Position numbers and translations under genes: made by a program. A stretch of 64,000 nucleotides of DNA from Phosphoribacter sp037046615 (GTDB lineage: Bacteria > Actinomycetota > Actinomycetes > Actinomycetales > Dermatophilaceae), in contig JBAOHD010000021.1 of assembly GCA_037046615.1 (NCBI GenBank), positions 60,062 to 124,061 of the forward strand, written 5' to 3'. The notes below the pieces were generated by a model, which was not told the DNA's origin, ran no database searches, and was given only the letters and a program-made list of their open reading frames with translations. This document shows positions 47,447 to 56,300 of the stretch, piece after piece (the stretch's first letter is position 1; every line of letters starts with the position of its first letter).

Positions 47447-47516
47447 GTCAGTTGTCTCGTCTCAGCTCGTGCGGGTGCGTTGCGTGTCGTTGTGCTCAAG
47501 TGCTCGTGCAACCGGC

Positions 47517-47554
47517 AGGTATGCCGTGCGGCCGGTGCGGCGCACGGCATACCT
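47517..47554. repeat. Perfect 14-base hairpin built on GTATGCC between rpsG and fusA
   Basis: AGGTATGCCGTGCG, loop GCCGGTGCGG, and the exact reverse complement CGCACGGCATACCT. It fills the middle of the 118-base rpsG-fusA spacer. A role as attenuator or RNA processing site is plausible. Both arms contain the over-represented 7-mer. Confidence 0.85.
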
Positions 47555-47564
47555 CGCGTGGTTG

Positions 47565-48035
47565 TTACCAGCGGTAGTGCGCGAAGGCGCGGTTGGACTC
47601 GGCCATCTTGTGGGTGTCTTCGCGACGCTTGACGGCGGCGCCGAGACCGTTGGACGCGTCCAGCAGCTCGTTCATGAGGCGCTCGGTCATCGTCTTCTCG
47701 CGACGCTGACGGGAGTAGCCGACGAGCCAGCGCAGCGCGAGGGTCGTCGAGCGGCCCGGCTTGACCTCGACCGGCACCTGGTAGGTCGCGCCACCGACGC
47801 GGCGGGACTTGACCTCGACGGCGGGCTTGATGTTGTCCAGGGCGCGCTTGAGGGTGACGACCGGGTCGGTGCCCGTCTTGGCGCGGCAGCCTTCGAGGGC
47901 GCCGTAGACGATGGTCTCGGCGATCGACTTCTTGCCGTCCAGGAGGATCTTGTTGACCAGCTGGGTCACCAGCGGGCTGCCGTAGACGGGGTCGACGACG
48001 AGCGGACGCTTGGGAGCGGGACCTTTACGAGGCAT
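47565..48035 (-). CDS. rpsG: 30S ribosomal protein S7
   Basis: The 156-residue protein begins MPRKGPAPKRPLVVDPVYGS and contains VTQLVNKILLDGKKSIAETI and RVGGATYQVPVEVKPGRSTT. Its ATG overlaps the rpsL stop (TAATG). Confidence 0.97.
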   Translation of the reverse strand: MPRKGPAPKRPLVVDPVYGSPLVTQLVNKILLDGKKSIAETIVYGALEGCRAKTGTDPVVTLKRALDNIKPAVEVKSRRVGGATYQVPVEVKPGRSTTLALRWLVGYSRQRREKTMTERLMNELLDASNGLGAAVKRREDTHKMAESNRAFAHYRW

Positions 48036-48406
48036 TACTTCACCTTCTTCGCGCCGTAGCGGGAGCGAGCCTGCTTACGGTTCTTGACGCCCTGGGTGTC
48101 GAGGGTGCCGCGGATGATCTTGTAGCGGACGCCCGGGAGGTCCTTCACACGACCACCACGCACGAGCACGATCGAGTGCTCCTGGAGGTTGTGGCCGACG
48201 CCCGGGATGTATGCCGTGACCTCGATCTGCGAGGTGAGCTTGACACGGGCCACCTTGCGCAGCGCCGAGTTGGGCTTCTTGGGGGTGGTCGTGTAGACGC
48301 GGGTGCACACGCCACGGCGCTGGGGCGAACCCTTGAGCGCGGGCGTCTTGGTCTTGCCGACCTTGTCCTGGCGGCCCTTGCGCACCAGTTGGTTGATCGT
48401 TGGCAA
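48035..48406 (-). CDS. rpsL: 30S ribosomal protein S12
   Basis: The 123-residue protein begins MPTINQLVRKGRQDKVGKTK and has the decoding-centre loop TPKKPNSALRKVARVKLTSQ and YIPGVGHNLQEHSIVLVRGG. Lys43 and Lys88-type positions that give streptomycin resistance when mutated lie in these loops and look wild type. The start codon is TTG at 48406, unusual for such a highly expressed gene; GGAG lies 6 bases upstream. It heads the str operon. Confidence 0.96.
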   Translation of the reverse strand: MPTINQLVRKGRQDKVGKTKTPALKGSPQRRGVCTRVYTTTPKKPNSALRKVARVKLTSQIEVTAYIPGVGHNLQEHSIVLVRGGRVKDLPGVRYKIIRGTLDTQGVKNRKQARSRYGAKKVK

Positions 48407-48693
48407 CCTTCACTCCGAACGGTATCGATGTGGTCGGCTCGCGGTGGGCGAGCTCCTTGATCGTTCCCGATCGGACGTGAGGCTTCTCGACGCACGTCAG
48501 CTCGCGAGTCACCCCGTGAGCCGATCGCGTCAAGCCCGATCGGGGTGCCCTCCCCTGCACTTCCCGGGCACGGTCTGCGTGATGATCGGCGGTCCGATCG
48601 TCGTGCGGATCATGCCGGACTGCCCGGCGAGAGCGGCGAGCTGGGCGGACCCATGCTCAGATGGCTGGGCATGCCCAGACACAGCTGACCAAT
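48407..48693 (-). other. Leader of the str operon and end of the pilus locus
   Basis: These 287 bases carry no gene I can support. TTGACG on the minus strand, in the stretch around 48520-48530, could be a -35 box, but I see no matching -10. A perfect 14-base palindrome CTGGGCATGCCCAG at 48665-48678 lies 16 bases past the downstream sortase stop and may be that operon's weak terminator. Confidence 0.45.
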
Positions 48694-49668
48694 CTACCCC
48701 GTGGCGGGGACCCGGCCAAATCGGCGGCGCTCTCGGCGACGGCCCGTGACGACGATCACGACGAGCAGCGCGGCGCTCGCGCCGGCCGCACCGACGAGCC
48801 ACCACATCCACGTCTCCATGACGAAGCCGGGGTCTTCCGTGGCCTTGGCTGCCTCAGCGACCGTGCCCTCGAAGGGGACGCGGTGTCCGCGCACGAGCAG
48901 GCGGTGACTGTTGACGGCATACGGGGTGCAGGTGAAGAGGGTGGCGAGGTCGGCTCCCGGCTCGGCGATGAGGTCCTTGATCTCCGTCGGGAGCACGACC
49001 TTGATCTGGTCGACCTCGTAGGCCAGGGTCTCGCCGGCGACGTCGATGAAGAACAGGTCGCCTTCCTTGAGGTCGATGAGGTGGTCGAGCAGGGTGGCGT
49101 TGGACATGCCGGTGTGGCTTGTGAGCACCGTGTGGGTGCCGGCTCCCCCGACCGGCAGCGAGGTGCCGTAAAGGTGGCCGATGCCCTTGGCGATGGTGTC
49201 GTCCGAGGTGCCGTGACCGACGGGCAGGTCGACGAAGATCGAGGGCACGCGGACGCGGGCCATCGCGCCGAGGCCGTCGAGTTGGCGGACGTAGTCCATG
49301 TAGGGGCCCGAGGTCGGAGTCCCGCTGATCTTCGTCAGCCATGGGTCCAGGATCGGCACGCCCTTGAGGGTGGCGTTGTAAGCCCTGGCTGCCGCGAGTT
49401 CTGCTGCGAGGTTGGCCGGATCAGCGGCGACTGCTGCCGCGTGGTAGCTCTGGGCAAACTCGCGCTGCTTGGCGTTGTTGTATTGCGATGCGACGACCGG
49501 GTAGACCAACGTGCTGATCCCGAGGAGGACCAGAAGGATGGGGATGAGCTGGCGTCGACGCTGGACCCGCCGGACACCTGCACGACCGGCGGCCGTGACA
49601 TAGCTGCGCCGATGCCGCCCGCGAGGCTGAGCAGCGGCTCCGCGACCCCCGAGGGTGATGGTGGTCAC
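48694..49668 (-). CDS. Class C (pilin-polymerising) sortase, second copy
   Basis: The 324-residue transpeptidase has an N-terminal span (about 41-60) and a C-terminal span (about 285-308). The lid motif DPW at 108-110, catalytic His185 (LTSHTG), Cys247 (TLFTC) and the following Arg (SHRLLVRGHR) are all present. Lid plus C-terminal anchor define class C, which links pilins through isopeptide bonds. Its start overlaps the minor pilin stop by 4 bases. With a second class C enzyme next door, it may act on the minor pilin or on the wall-anchoring step. Confidence 0.92.
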   Translation of the reverse strand: MTTITLGGRGAAAQPRGRHRRSYVTAAGRAGVRRVQRRRQLIPILLVLLGISTLVYPVVASQYNNAKQREFAQSYHAAAVAADPANLAAELAAARAYNATLKGVPILDPWLTKISGTPTSGPYMDYVRQLDGLGAMARVRVPSIFVDLPVGHGTSDDTIAKGIGHLYGTSLPVGGAGTHTVLTSHTGMSNATLLDHLIDLKEGDLFFIDVAGETLAYEVDQIKVVLPTEIKDLIAEPGADLATLFTCTPYAVNSHRLLVRGHRVPFEGTVAEAAKATEDPGFVMETWMWWLVGAAGASAALLVVIVVTGRRRERRRFGRVPATG

Positions 49669-50466
49669 TGTCTTCTCCCGCGCTCACGCGTCCGCCGGGA
49701 GCCCACCACCGCCAGCACGATGCCACCGGTGAGCAAAGCCAGGGCGACAATCAGGGTCGTCACGATCTCCGCGCCCGTCACGGCCAGGGGGCCGGTCGGG
49801 GTCGTCGGCGGCGGGCTGGACGGTGGCACCGTGGTCGGCGTCGTCGTCGGGGGCACCGCAGGCACAGCCCGGAACTTGGGGAAGATGTCGATGTCGAAGA
49901 CCCACTCGGTGTCATCGACGGGGTCGAGCATGGGGACGGTCACGAGGAAGTCGGTCGTCTCCCAGCCGGCGATCGTCGCCGTGGGCTTGGGCAGCGTGGT
50001 GGGGTCCAGGTGGACGAGGTAGAGGCCCACCTGGAGGTTGGGGACGACAGTCGTCCCGTCACTTCCTGTCGGCGGCGACGTGACTGTCGCGCCGGCGTGG
50101 GCACGCGCGGCGTCGAGGTCGTCGACGTAGCTCTGGGCGAGCGCCCAACCTTCCGGCGTCCGTAGGTCGACGTTCGTGATGAGGGTGACGTCGTAGACGA
50201 CGCCCGCGATCGGTGTGCCCTGATCGCGCGCAGGCGCCGCGACCCGGTCGTTTCCGCCTCCTTGGTCACCCCCACCGGTGCTGAGCAGTCGGGTGTGGAT
50301 CGTCGAGAGATCCGGTGGCGCCAGCGGGGATGGGCCCGCCGAAGGTCGGGACTGCTCGGGCTGCCGGGGCGGTCACCAGGGCGACCATGCTCGCGAGGAG
50401 CACGAGCGCCAGGGTCCAGCCGTGCATCCACCACCCGCCTCGCGGGTGTCGCTTCGTCATGGTCAT
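49665..50466 (-). CDS. Minor/basal pilin subunit with LAVTG sorting signal, one insertion
   Basis: From ATG 50466 (4-base overlap with the sortase stop) the product has a signal peptide (WTLALVLLASMVALVTAPAA, cleavage after ARA), then GPIPAGATGSLTIHTRLLS once the frame is repaired near 50308 (TCTCGACGATCC should read TCTCACGATCC). It continues through GTPIAGVVYDVTLITNVDL and WVFDIDIFPKF, and ends with a Pro/Thr-rich stalk, LAVTG (about 227-231), a hydrophobic span and a basic tail. Repaired length is 266. LAVTG is a non-canonical LPXTG variant. Size and position suit a SpaB-like basal subunit. Confidence 0.82.
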
Positions 50467-51452
50467 GTCGGGGTGCTTTCGTCGGTATGCCGTGCGGCGG
50501 CGGCGAGTGTCGCCTTCCGCTCGCGGTCGCGGGCGCGCTTCCGGTCGCGGAGGACCCAGCCGATGATCATCGCGATGACCGCGATGATCGCGGCCGCCGC
50601 TCCGAGGAGACGCGGCCACATCCACGACTGGATCGTGAGGTCGACCCCCGCGATGGTGCCGGTCGGCCCCGCCTCGTGGACCGGGGAGTATGGGATTCGT
50701 GTCGCCCGCACGAGAAGGCGGTGGCTGTTGACCGCATGCGGCGTGCAGGTGACGAGGGTGAGGTGGTCTGCTCCGGGGGTGGACGCCAGGCCGTCGAGTT
50801 GGTCAGGCAGGACGATGGTGATCTTGTCGACGCGATAGGCGATCGTGTCACCCAGCACTTCGATATAGAACTCGTCGCCCTCGGTGAGCCGGTCGAGGTG
50901 GTCGAAGAGCGTGGCGTTTGACAGCGAGCTGTGGCCGGTGAGCACGGCATGAGTGCCGGGCCCTCCGACGGGCAGCGCCGTGCCGAAGAAGTGCCCGACG
51001 CCTTTGGCGAGGGCGTCGTCGGACGTGCCGTGGAGCACCGGGAGGTCGACCTTGAGCGACGGGATCCTGATCCGCGCCATCGTGTCGAGCAGATCGAGCT
51101 GGGTGAGGTATTCCTGGTAGTTGGCGTCGGTCGTTGCCTTCGCCTCGTTCCATGGGTCTCGCAGCAGCTCGGGTCGGAGTCCGGCGTTGTAGCGCCGGGC
51201 TCGGGCGAGCTCGGCACGCAGGTCCATCGGGTCCGTCGCTGCCACTTTCGTGGCGTAGTCGCGGGCGAACTCGGTCTGCTTGTAGTTGTTGTAGAACGTG
51301 GCCCCGACGGGGTAGACGAGCACGACTGCTCCGAGGAGCAGGAGCAGGACCGGGATCATGCGATCCCGCCACAGCTGCCGACGGCGTTGCCGCAGGACCC
51401 GCCGGGTGACCCCCGGTGCGGGTTGCGTCGCGCGCGTCAGCGTCTCTGTCAT
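50463..51452 (-). CDS. Class C (pilin-polymerising) sortase, first copy
   Basis: The 329-residue protein is similar in layout to the neighbouring sortase: span near 31-50, lid DPW at 99-101, His174 (LTGHSS), Cys236 (TLVTC), SHRLLVRATR, and a C-terminal span (LLGAAAAIIAVIAMIIGWVL). It lies directly after the backbone pilin, the usual place for the polymerising enzyme. The N-terminal 30 residues are Arg-rich. The two sortases are clear paralogues. Confidence 0.93.
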   Translation of the reverse strand: MTETLTRATQPAPGVTRRVLRQRRRQLWRDRMIPVLLLLLGAVVLVYPVGATFYNNYKQTEFARDYATKVAATDPMDLRAELARARRYNAGLRPELLRDPWNEAKATTDANYQEYLTQLDLLDTMARIRIPSLKVDLPVLHGTSDDALAKGVGHFFGTALPVGGPGTHAVLTGHSSLSNATLFDHLDRLTEGDEFYIEVLGDTIAYRVDKITIVLPDQLDGLASTPGADHLTLVTCTPHAVNSHRLLVRATRIPYSPVHEAGPTGTIAGVDLTIQSWMWPRLLGAAAAIIAVIAMIIGWVLRDRKRARDRERKATLAAAARHTDESTPT

Positions 51453-51570
51453 CGTCTTTCGTCGTTTCCTCGTGTTCGCTCTGGGGGTGTGGTGGGGAGG
51501 GCACGGGCTGCGCCCTCCCCACCGTTCCCTGAGAGTGCGGAGGTCACCTAGTCAGCGCTGGTGCGCTGGA

Positions 51571-53272
51571 TCAGATGTCCTGCTCGCGGCGGCGACGCGA
51601 GGTCACCACGTAGTAGGCCATGCCGCCACCGACGAGCAGCAGACCCAGCGTGCTGAAGGCGGCTACGCCTGCGCCACCGGTGAGGGGCAGGTTGTTGCCG
51701 AGGTTCTTCAGTTCGTTGTAGACGGTGCAGGGCGGTGGAGGCGAGCGCCGTCGTGGCACCAGTCGCGGTCTGCATGATCGTGAACTGGATGGCCTCGGCG
51801 TTTAGGTTGTAGCCAACCGGTGCCTTGGTCTCGACGAGGCAGTACTGGATGAGCGCTGTCTGCGTCGCGTTGTTGTAGAAGTCGGACGTCTGCAGACCCT
51901 TGATGGTGAGGGTGTTGTCGATGCCCGTGGTGTCCGCGATGACGCCGGTCTTGACCGGGGTGCCGACGACGTCGTCAGCGGTGCAGACGGTGGCTGGGGT
52001 CGGGTCGATGTAGACCGCGAACTCGGCGCCCGCCATGTCGGCCGGAGTGGTGGCCTTGGGGTCGAGCTTGGTGATGATGAGGTCGCCGTACTTGGTCTTG
52101 ACCTCGTTCGACGGGATGCCCGGGTCTTCGCTCGGCGGGTTGTCGACCGGGTTCTCGGGGTCGGTCGTGCCGGTGCCGTTCTGGTTCCACCAGTTCTCGT
52201 TCGGGATGAACGACCCCATGTTGGGGACGATGCCGTCGGCGTCTTCCTCGTTGACCTTCGTGTTGAGGGTCGTGAAGAGGTTGAAGGAGCGGTTGGCCTC
52301 GAGCTTGGTCAGACCGGCGCTGCTGAGGACGATGGTCACGACCGGGCCGCCGGTGACAGCAGTGCCGTCCCACGCCGTGGCGTTAACGCCCCAGTCGGAA
52401 GCCGTGTAGACGGTGTAGTCGCAGTCCGCCGGGGTGTTGACCGCGGTGCAGCGCACGAGCGTCGTCGTGTTGATCTTCAGGCTGACGCCAGTGAAGGTCA
52501 GCGACGGGTCGAGGTCGTCGTAGAGCACGTACATCCCCAGCGGGGCGGCGCCGTCGGTGACGGTGGTCTCGAGGGTGTAGTCGATGACGTGGTCGCTCGC
52601 GCTCGTCGTCGTGGGGTCCGTGGTGACGGTGCCCTTGTCCTCGACGGTCTTGGTGATCGTGTCCTGCTGGTTCTTGGGGTAGACGTAGACGTCATACATC
52701 CACGTCGTGTTGTTGTCGTTCGTCGTGGCAAGGTCACCGTCGGGACCGGCGGGGTTCGTCATCGGCAGGGTCACGAGGAACGGGGCCGCCATGGTGTAAC
52801 CAGCGGGAGCCGACACCTCCTTGACGTAGTACAGGCCGAGCGGCAGGTCCGTCAGGTCGCACGTGCCCGTGGCCGTGGTCGTGCACGTTCCGGCCATGTC
52901 GCCGAGGTTTGCCTCTGCCAGCGTGATGTTGTCGTAGTAGTCGGCGGCGGTCTTCCAGCCCGCGTTGGTGAGGAGGTCGACGCCGGTCACGGGGTAGATC
53001 TCATAGGTGACGCCAGCGAGCGGCGTCACTCCCGTCACGCTCTTGGGCAGGCCGTTGTCGTAGGTGGTGCCGAGGGGGGCGCCCGCGTACTTCGTGATGT
53101 GCAGCGACCCGGTCTGGTTGGGGTCGACGAGCGCCGGATTGGGCAGGTCGACCGCGGCGAACCCTGTGGGGGCCTGGGCAGCCGGAGCTGCCACGGCCGT
53201 GGCCGCCCCCGCAAACGTGAGCACGGCGGCGGAGAACAGAGCCGCAGCGACACGCAGTGGTGATGTGCGCAT
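51571..53272 (-). CDS. Major (backbone) pilin of a sortase-assembled pilus, one insertion
   Basis: The repaired protein has about 566 residues: signal peptide (ALFSAAVLTFAGAATAVAAP), SpaA-like domains (TGSLHITKYAGAPLG; later KYGDLIITKLDPKATTPADM), pilin motif WMYDVYVYPKN with acceptor Lys200, E-box YCLVETKAPVGYN, and sorting signal LPLTG (about 528-532) followed by a span and RRRREQDI. The frame breaks near 51733, where ACCGCCCTGCACC should read ACCGCCTGCACC. Pilin motif plus E-box identify the polymerised shaft subunit. ATG 53272 is used; ATG 53281 is in frame upstream. Confidence 0.92.
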
Positions 53273-53300
53273 AGTTGCCATCTTTCTAACTAGGTGTTTC

Positions 53301-56300
53301 TCAGGGGTTTGTGTGGTGGTGCTGCCGGACGTCCCGCCCTCCCGCGCGGTGACGTCCGGCCCCCGGACGACGTGCTTGGGCATAGCCCAGGGCGAGTCGA
53401 CCGGAAGTCTTGGTGTGGTAGGCCGCCCCGAAGGCGACGAGGAACATGCCGAACACGAGGTAGGGCACGAAGCCGAGCCCGCCGGCCTTAGGCAGGTCAG
53501 CGACGGGTGTGTCGAGCACGGTCAGGGCGAATGCATCGTCTGTCGCAACGGCGACGACGCCGGTGTTGGTCGTCGGGTCGGCGAGGGTGATGCCCGTGGT
53601 GCTGACCGTGAACTGCACCGGCGCAGCGAGCATCGAGAACCCGGACGGAGCCTTGGTCTCGACGAGCCAGTAGGTCGCGCCATAGCTCAGCGGTGCCGAC
53701 GTGAAGACAGCACCCGACGAGTCAGGGGTCATGGCCGTCGGCGTCGCGCCCGCGGTGGTGGGGTTCACGGCATACAGGGCGAAGCTCGCCCCGGGGAGCG
53801 GGCAGGTCGCGAGGTCGGTGTCACAGTTGGCGCCGAGCTTGTAGACCGTGATGGTCGTGCTGGGCGGGGTGACCGGCACGCAGGCGTCGTTGTTGGCGCT
53901 GCCGTCGGTGTCGCTCGTGAGCGAGACGAAGTTGAAGAAGCCACCGTCGCCGGGCACGCCGTTGCCCGTCGTATTACAGGTGCCAGCCTTCACCCAGTCG
54001 ACCGTCGAGGGGCTCGTGACTGTCGCGGTGATCTGGACGATGTATTCGACCGTGCCGCCAGGGGCGACCGTCGTAGTGCTCGCCGGGATCGTGAAGCTCG
54101 CGGTGGTGCCGGAGTAGACCGTCGTCGTGCCCTGCTTGACCGTGACACTCGTGAGACCGAAACCGGTTGGGAGAGTGAGAGTGTCGGTGATCGCGGGGTG
54201 CTTGAGGGTGATGTCTCCGGTGTTGGTGACGACCACCTTGTAGTTGACCGTCACGGTGCCGTCCGCGGCCACCTGGACTGTCCCGCCGGTCGTGCCGGCA
54301 GGCGCCCACGCGCTGACGGTGCCGTCGGCAGCCGTCGTGCTCGCGGCGGCCTTGCTCACGGCCCACTGGAGGTTCGCGACGACCGGGACACAGGCGGTGT
54401 TGTCCTGGACGGCGATCGTCGAGTAGGTCAGATCCTCGTTCCTGATCGAGGTCATATTGGGTATGCCGCTCGCGAAGGACGTGTAGGTGCCGCCCGTCGA
54501 GGATGTGAGTGATTCGCAACTGGACAGCTTGGTGGCATTGGTCTCGTAGACCGTCTGCGTCGAGCCGGCCGGCACGGTGAGGTCGAGCTTGAGCGGGATC
54601 GTGATCGTGAAGGAGACCGACCCGTTGTTGGGCAGGTTCGCCACTGACGTCGCCAGAGTTGCCCAGGTGGCGAGCTGAGCCTGGGTCACGCTGCTGACGA
54701 GACCGGTCGCAGTGGCGCCGGTGGTGCCCGCGTTGTAGGTCACGGTCGCGGTCTTTGTGCCGTCCCAGAGCAGCCCTGCGGGGACGAGGAAACCGTCGGT
54801 GATCGGGCCCGTGGTCGTCGTGAAGCCGGAGGTGTTCGTCACGGTGATCGTGTAGCTCGTCGTGAAGGTGCCGTCGGGCGCCGGGGTGATCGTCTGCCCG
54901 ATGTGGGTGTTGCCGGCGATCGGCGTCGTCGCGGTCTTGGCGATGTGGACCTTCGGCTTCTTCGTGTTCTTGATCGTGCACTGGATGTCGGAGCCGTTGG
55001 GGACGCTGATGGTCCCGTTTGCAGCGACCGGCACGACGGCATTGCCGCTGGCGAGGTTGATGCACGACCAGGTGGCGTAGAGGTCGTACTGCCCGCTCGT
55101 GGCGCCGCCGTCATTGCCCTGCTCGCCCAAACGGTAGGTCCCAGGGACGACGTAAGTCTTGGCGCCCACCTCGCCGTTGGTCATCGACTTGTCGATGAAG
55201 CCGGTGGTGCCAGCCGCAGTCAGGTCGAAGTACTGCGAGTCGTTGGCCCAGGTGACAGTGCCCGGGACGAGCGTGCCGCTTTGGTCGACGATCTGCTTGA
55301 CGAGATTGAGCCTCGCCGAGGACACGGGCGCGCATGCGTCGTTATTGCTGACGCCGTCCATGTCATTGGTCAACGAGACCAGGTTGAAGAACCCGCCAGC
55401 GTAGACGTTGTCGGCCATCGCGCCACACGTGCCAGCTTGAGTCCAGTTGACCGCGGTGAAGTCGGGCGCCTTGACAGTCATGCTCACGACGTATGACGTG
55501 AAGATGGGGCCGGCGTTGCCGAACGGGTCCAGGCTAACCGTCGATGCAGGGATGGTGAACGAGAAGGTCGTGGCAACAGCATCGGTATCCGTCTGCGCCG
55601 TCCCGTTGAGCTTGACGCCGACGAACTGGAAACCGGTCGGGATGGTGAGCTTCTCAGGCATCGCCGGGTGGGCGCCGACCGCGGTCCCGACGTTGGTCAC
55701 GGTTATGACGTAGTCGATCGTCATCGAGCCGTCGGCGTTGAGAGTGCGGGTCGCCCCGGCAAGGCCCTCCGGAGCGATGGAGCCGTCCGGGTTAACGACC
55801 GACTTCTGCACCTGGAATGCCGGCCCCGACGGGGGCGCGGTCTTGGACGGATAGGAACACGACGCGAAGTCGGACTCGGTCGGGACGTTAAACCCGACAC
55901 CCGTGACGGCCGTCACTGTGGGCGTGGTTGCCGTCCACGAGATCTCGTAGAGGGTTTGAGTTGTGGCGGTGCCGCCGCCGCCCATATACAGCTTGCTGCC
56001 CACGAAGGCCAGCCCACGAATCAAAGACGGAGACGACAGGGCGTAGCGAGTCGTCAGGGTGACCGCAACGTTCGCTCCTCCGAGGAGGGTCGATGCTGCG
56101 AACTTATACAACGAGTTGCGACCTGCCAACCACGCGTTGCCATCTCCGTCGAACGCGAGATCGTAGGCAAGGATGCGGCCGACAGCCGAGCCGTCACTGC
56201 CGCTCAGGATCGGCCCGGTGTTCCAGGTCACTGCGCCGCCGGCAAGGTAGGAAGTCACCTGAGCTGCCGTGAGGTACCGCACGTTTCCACCCGTGGTGAT

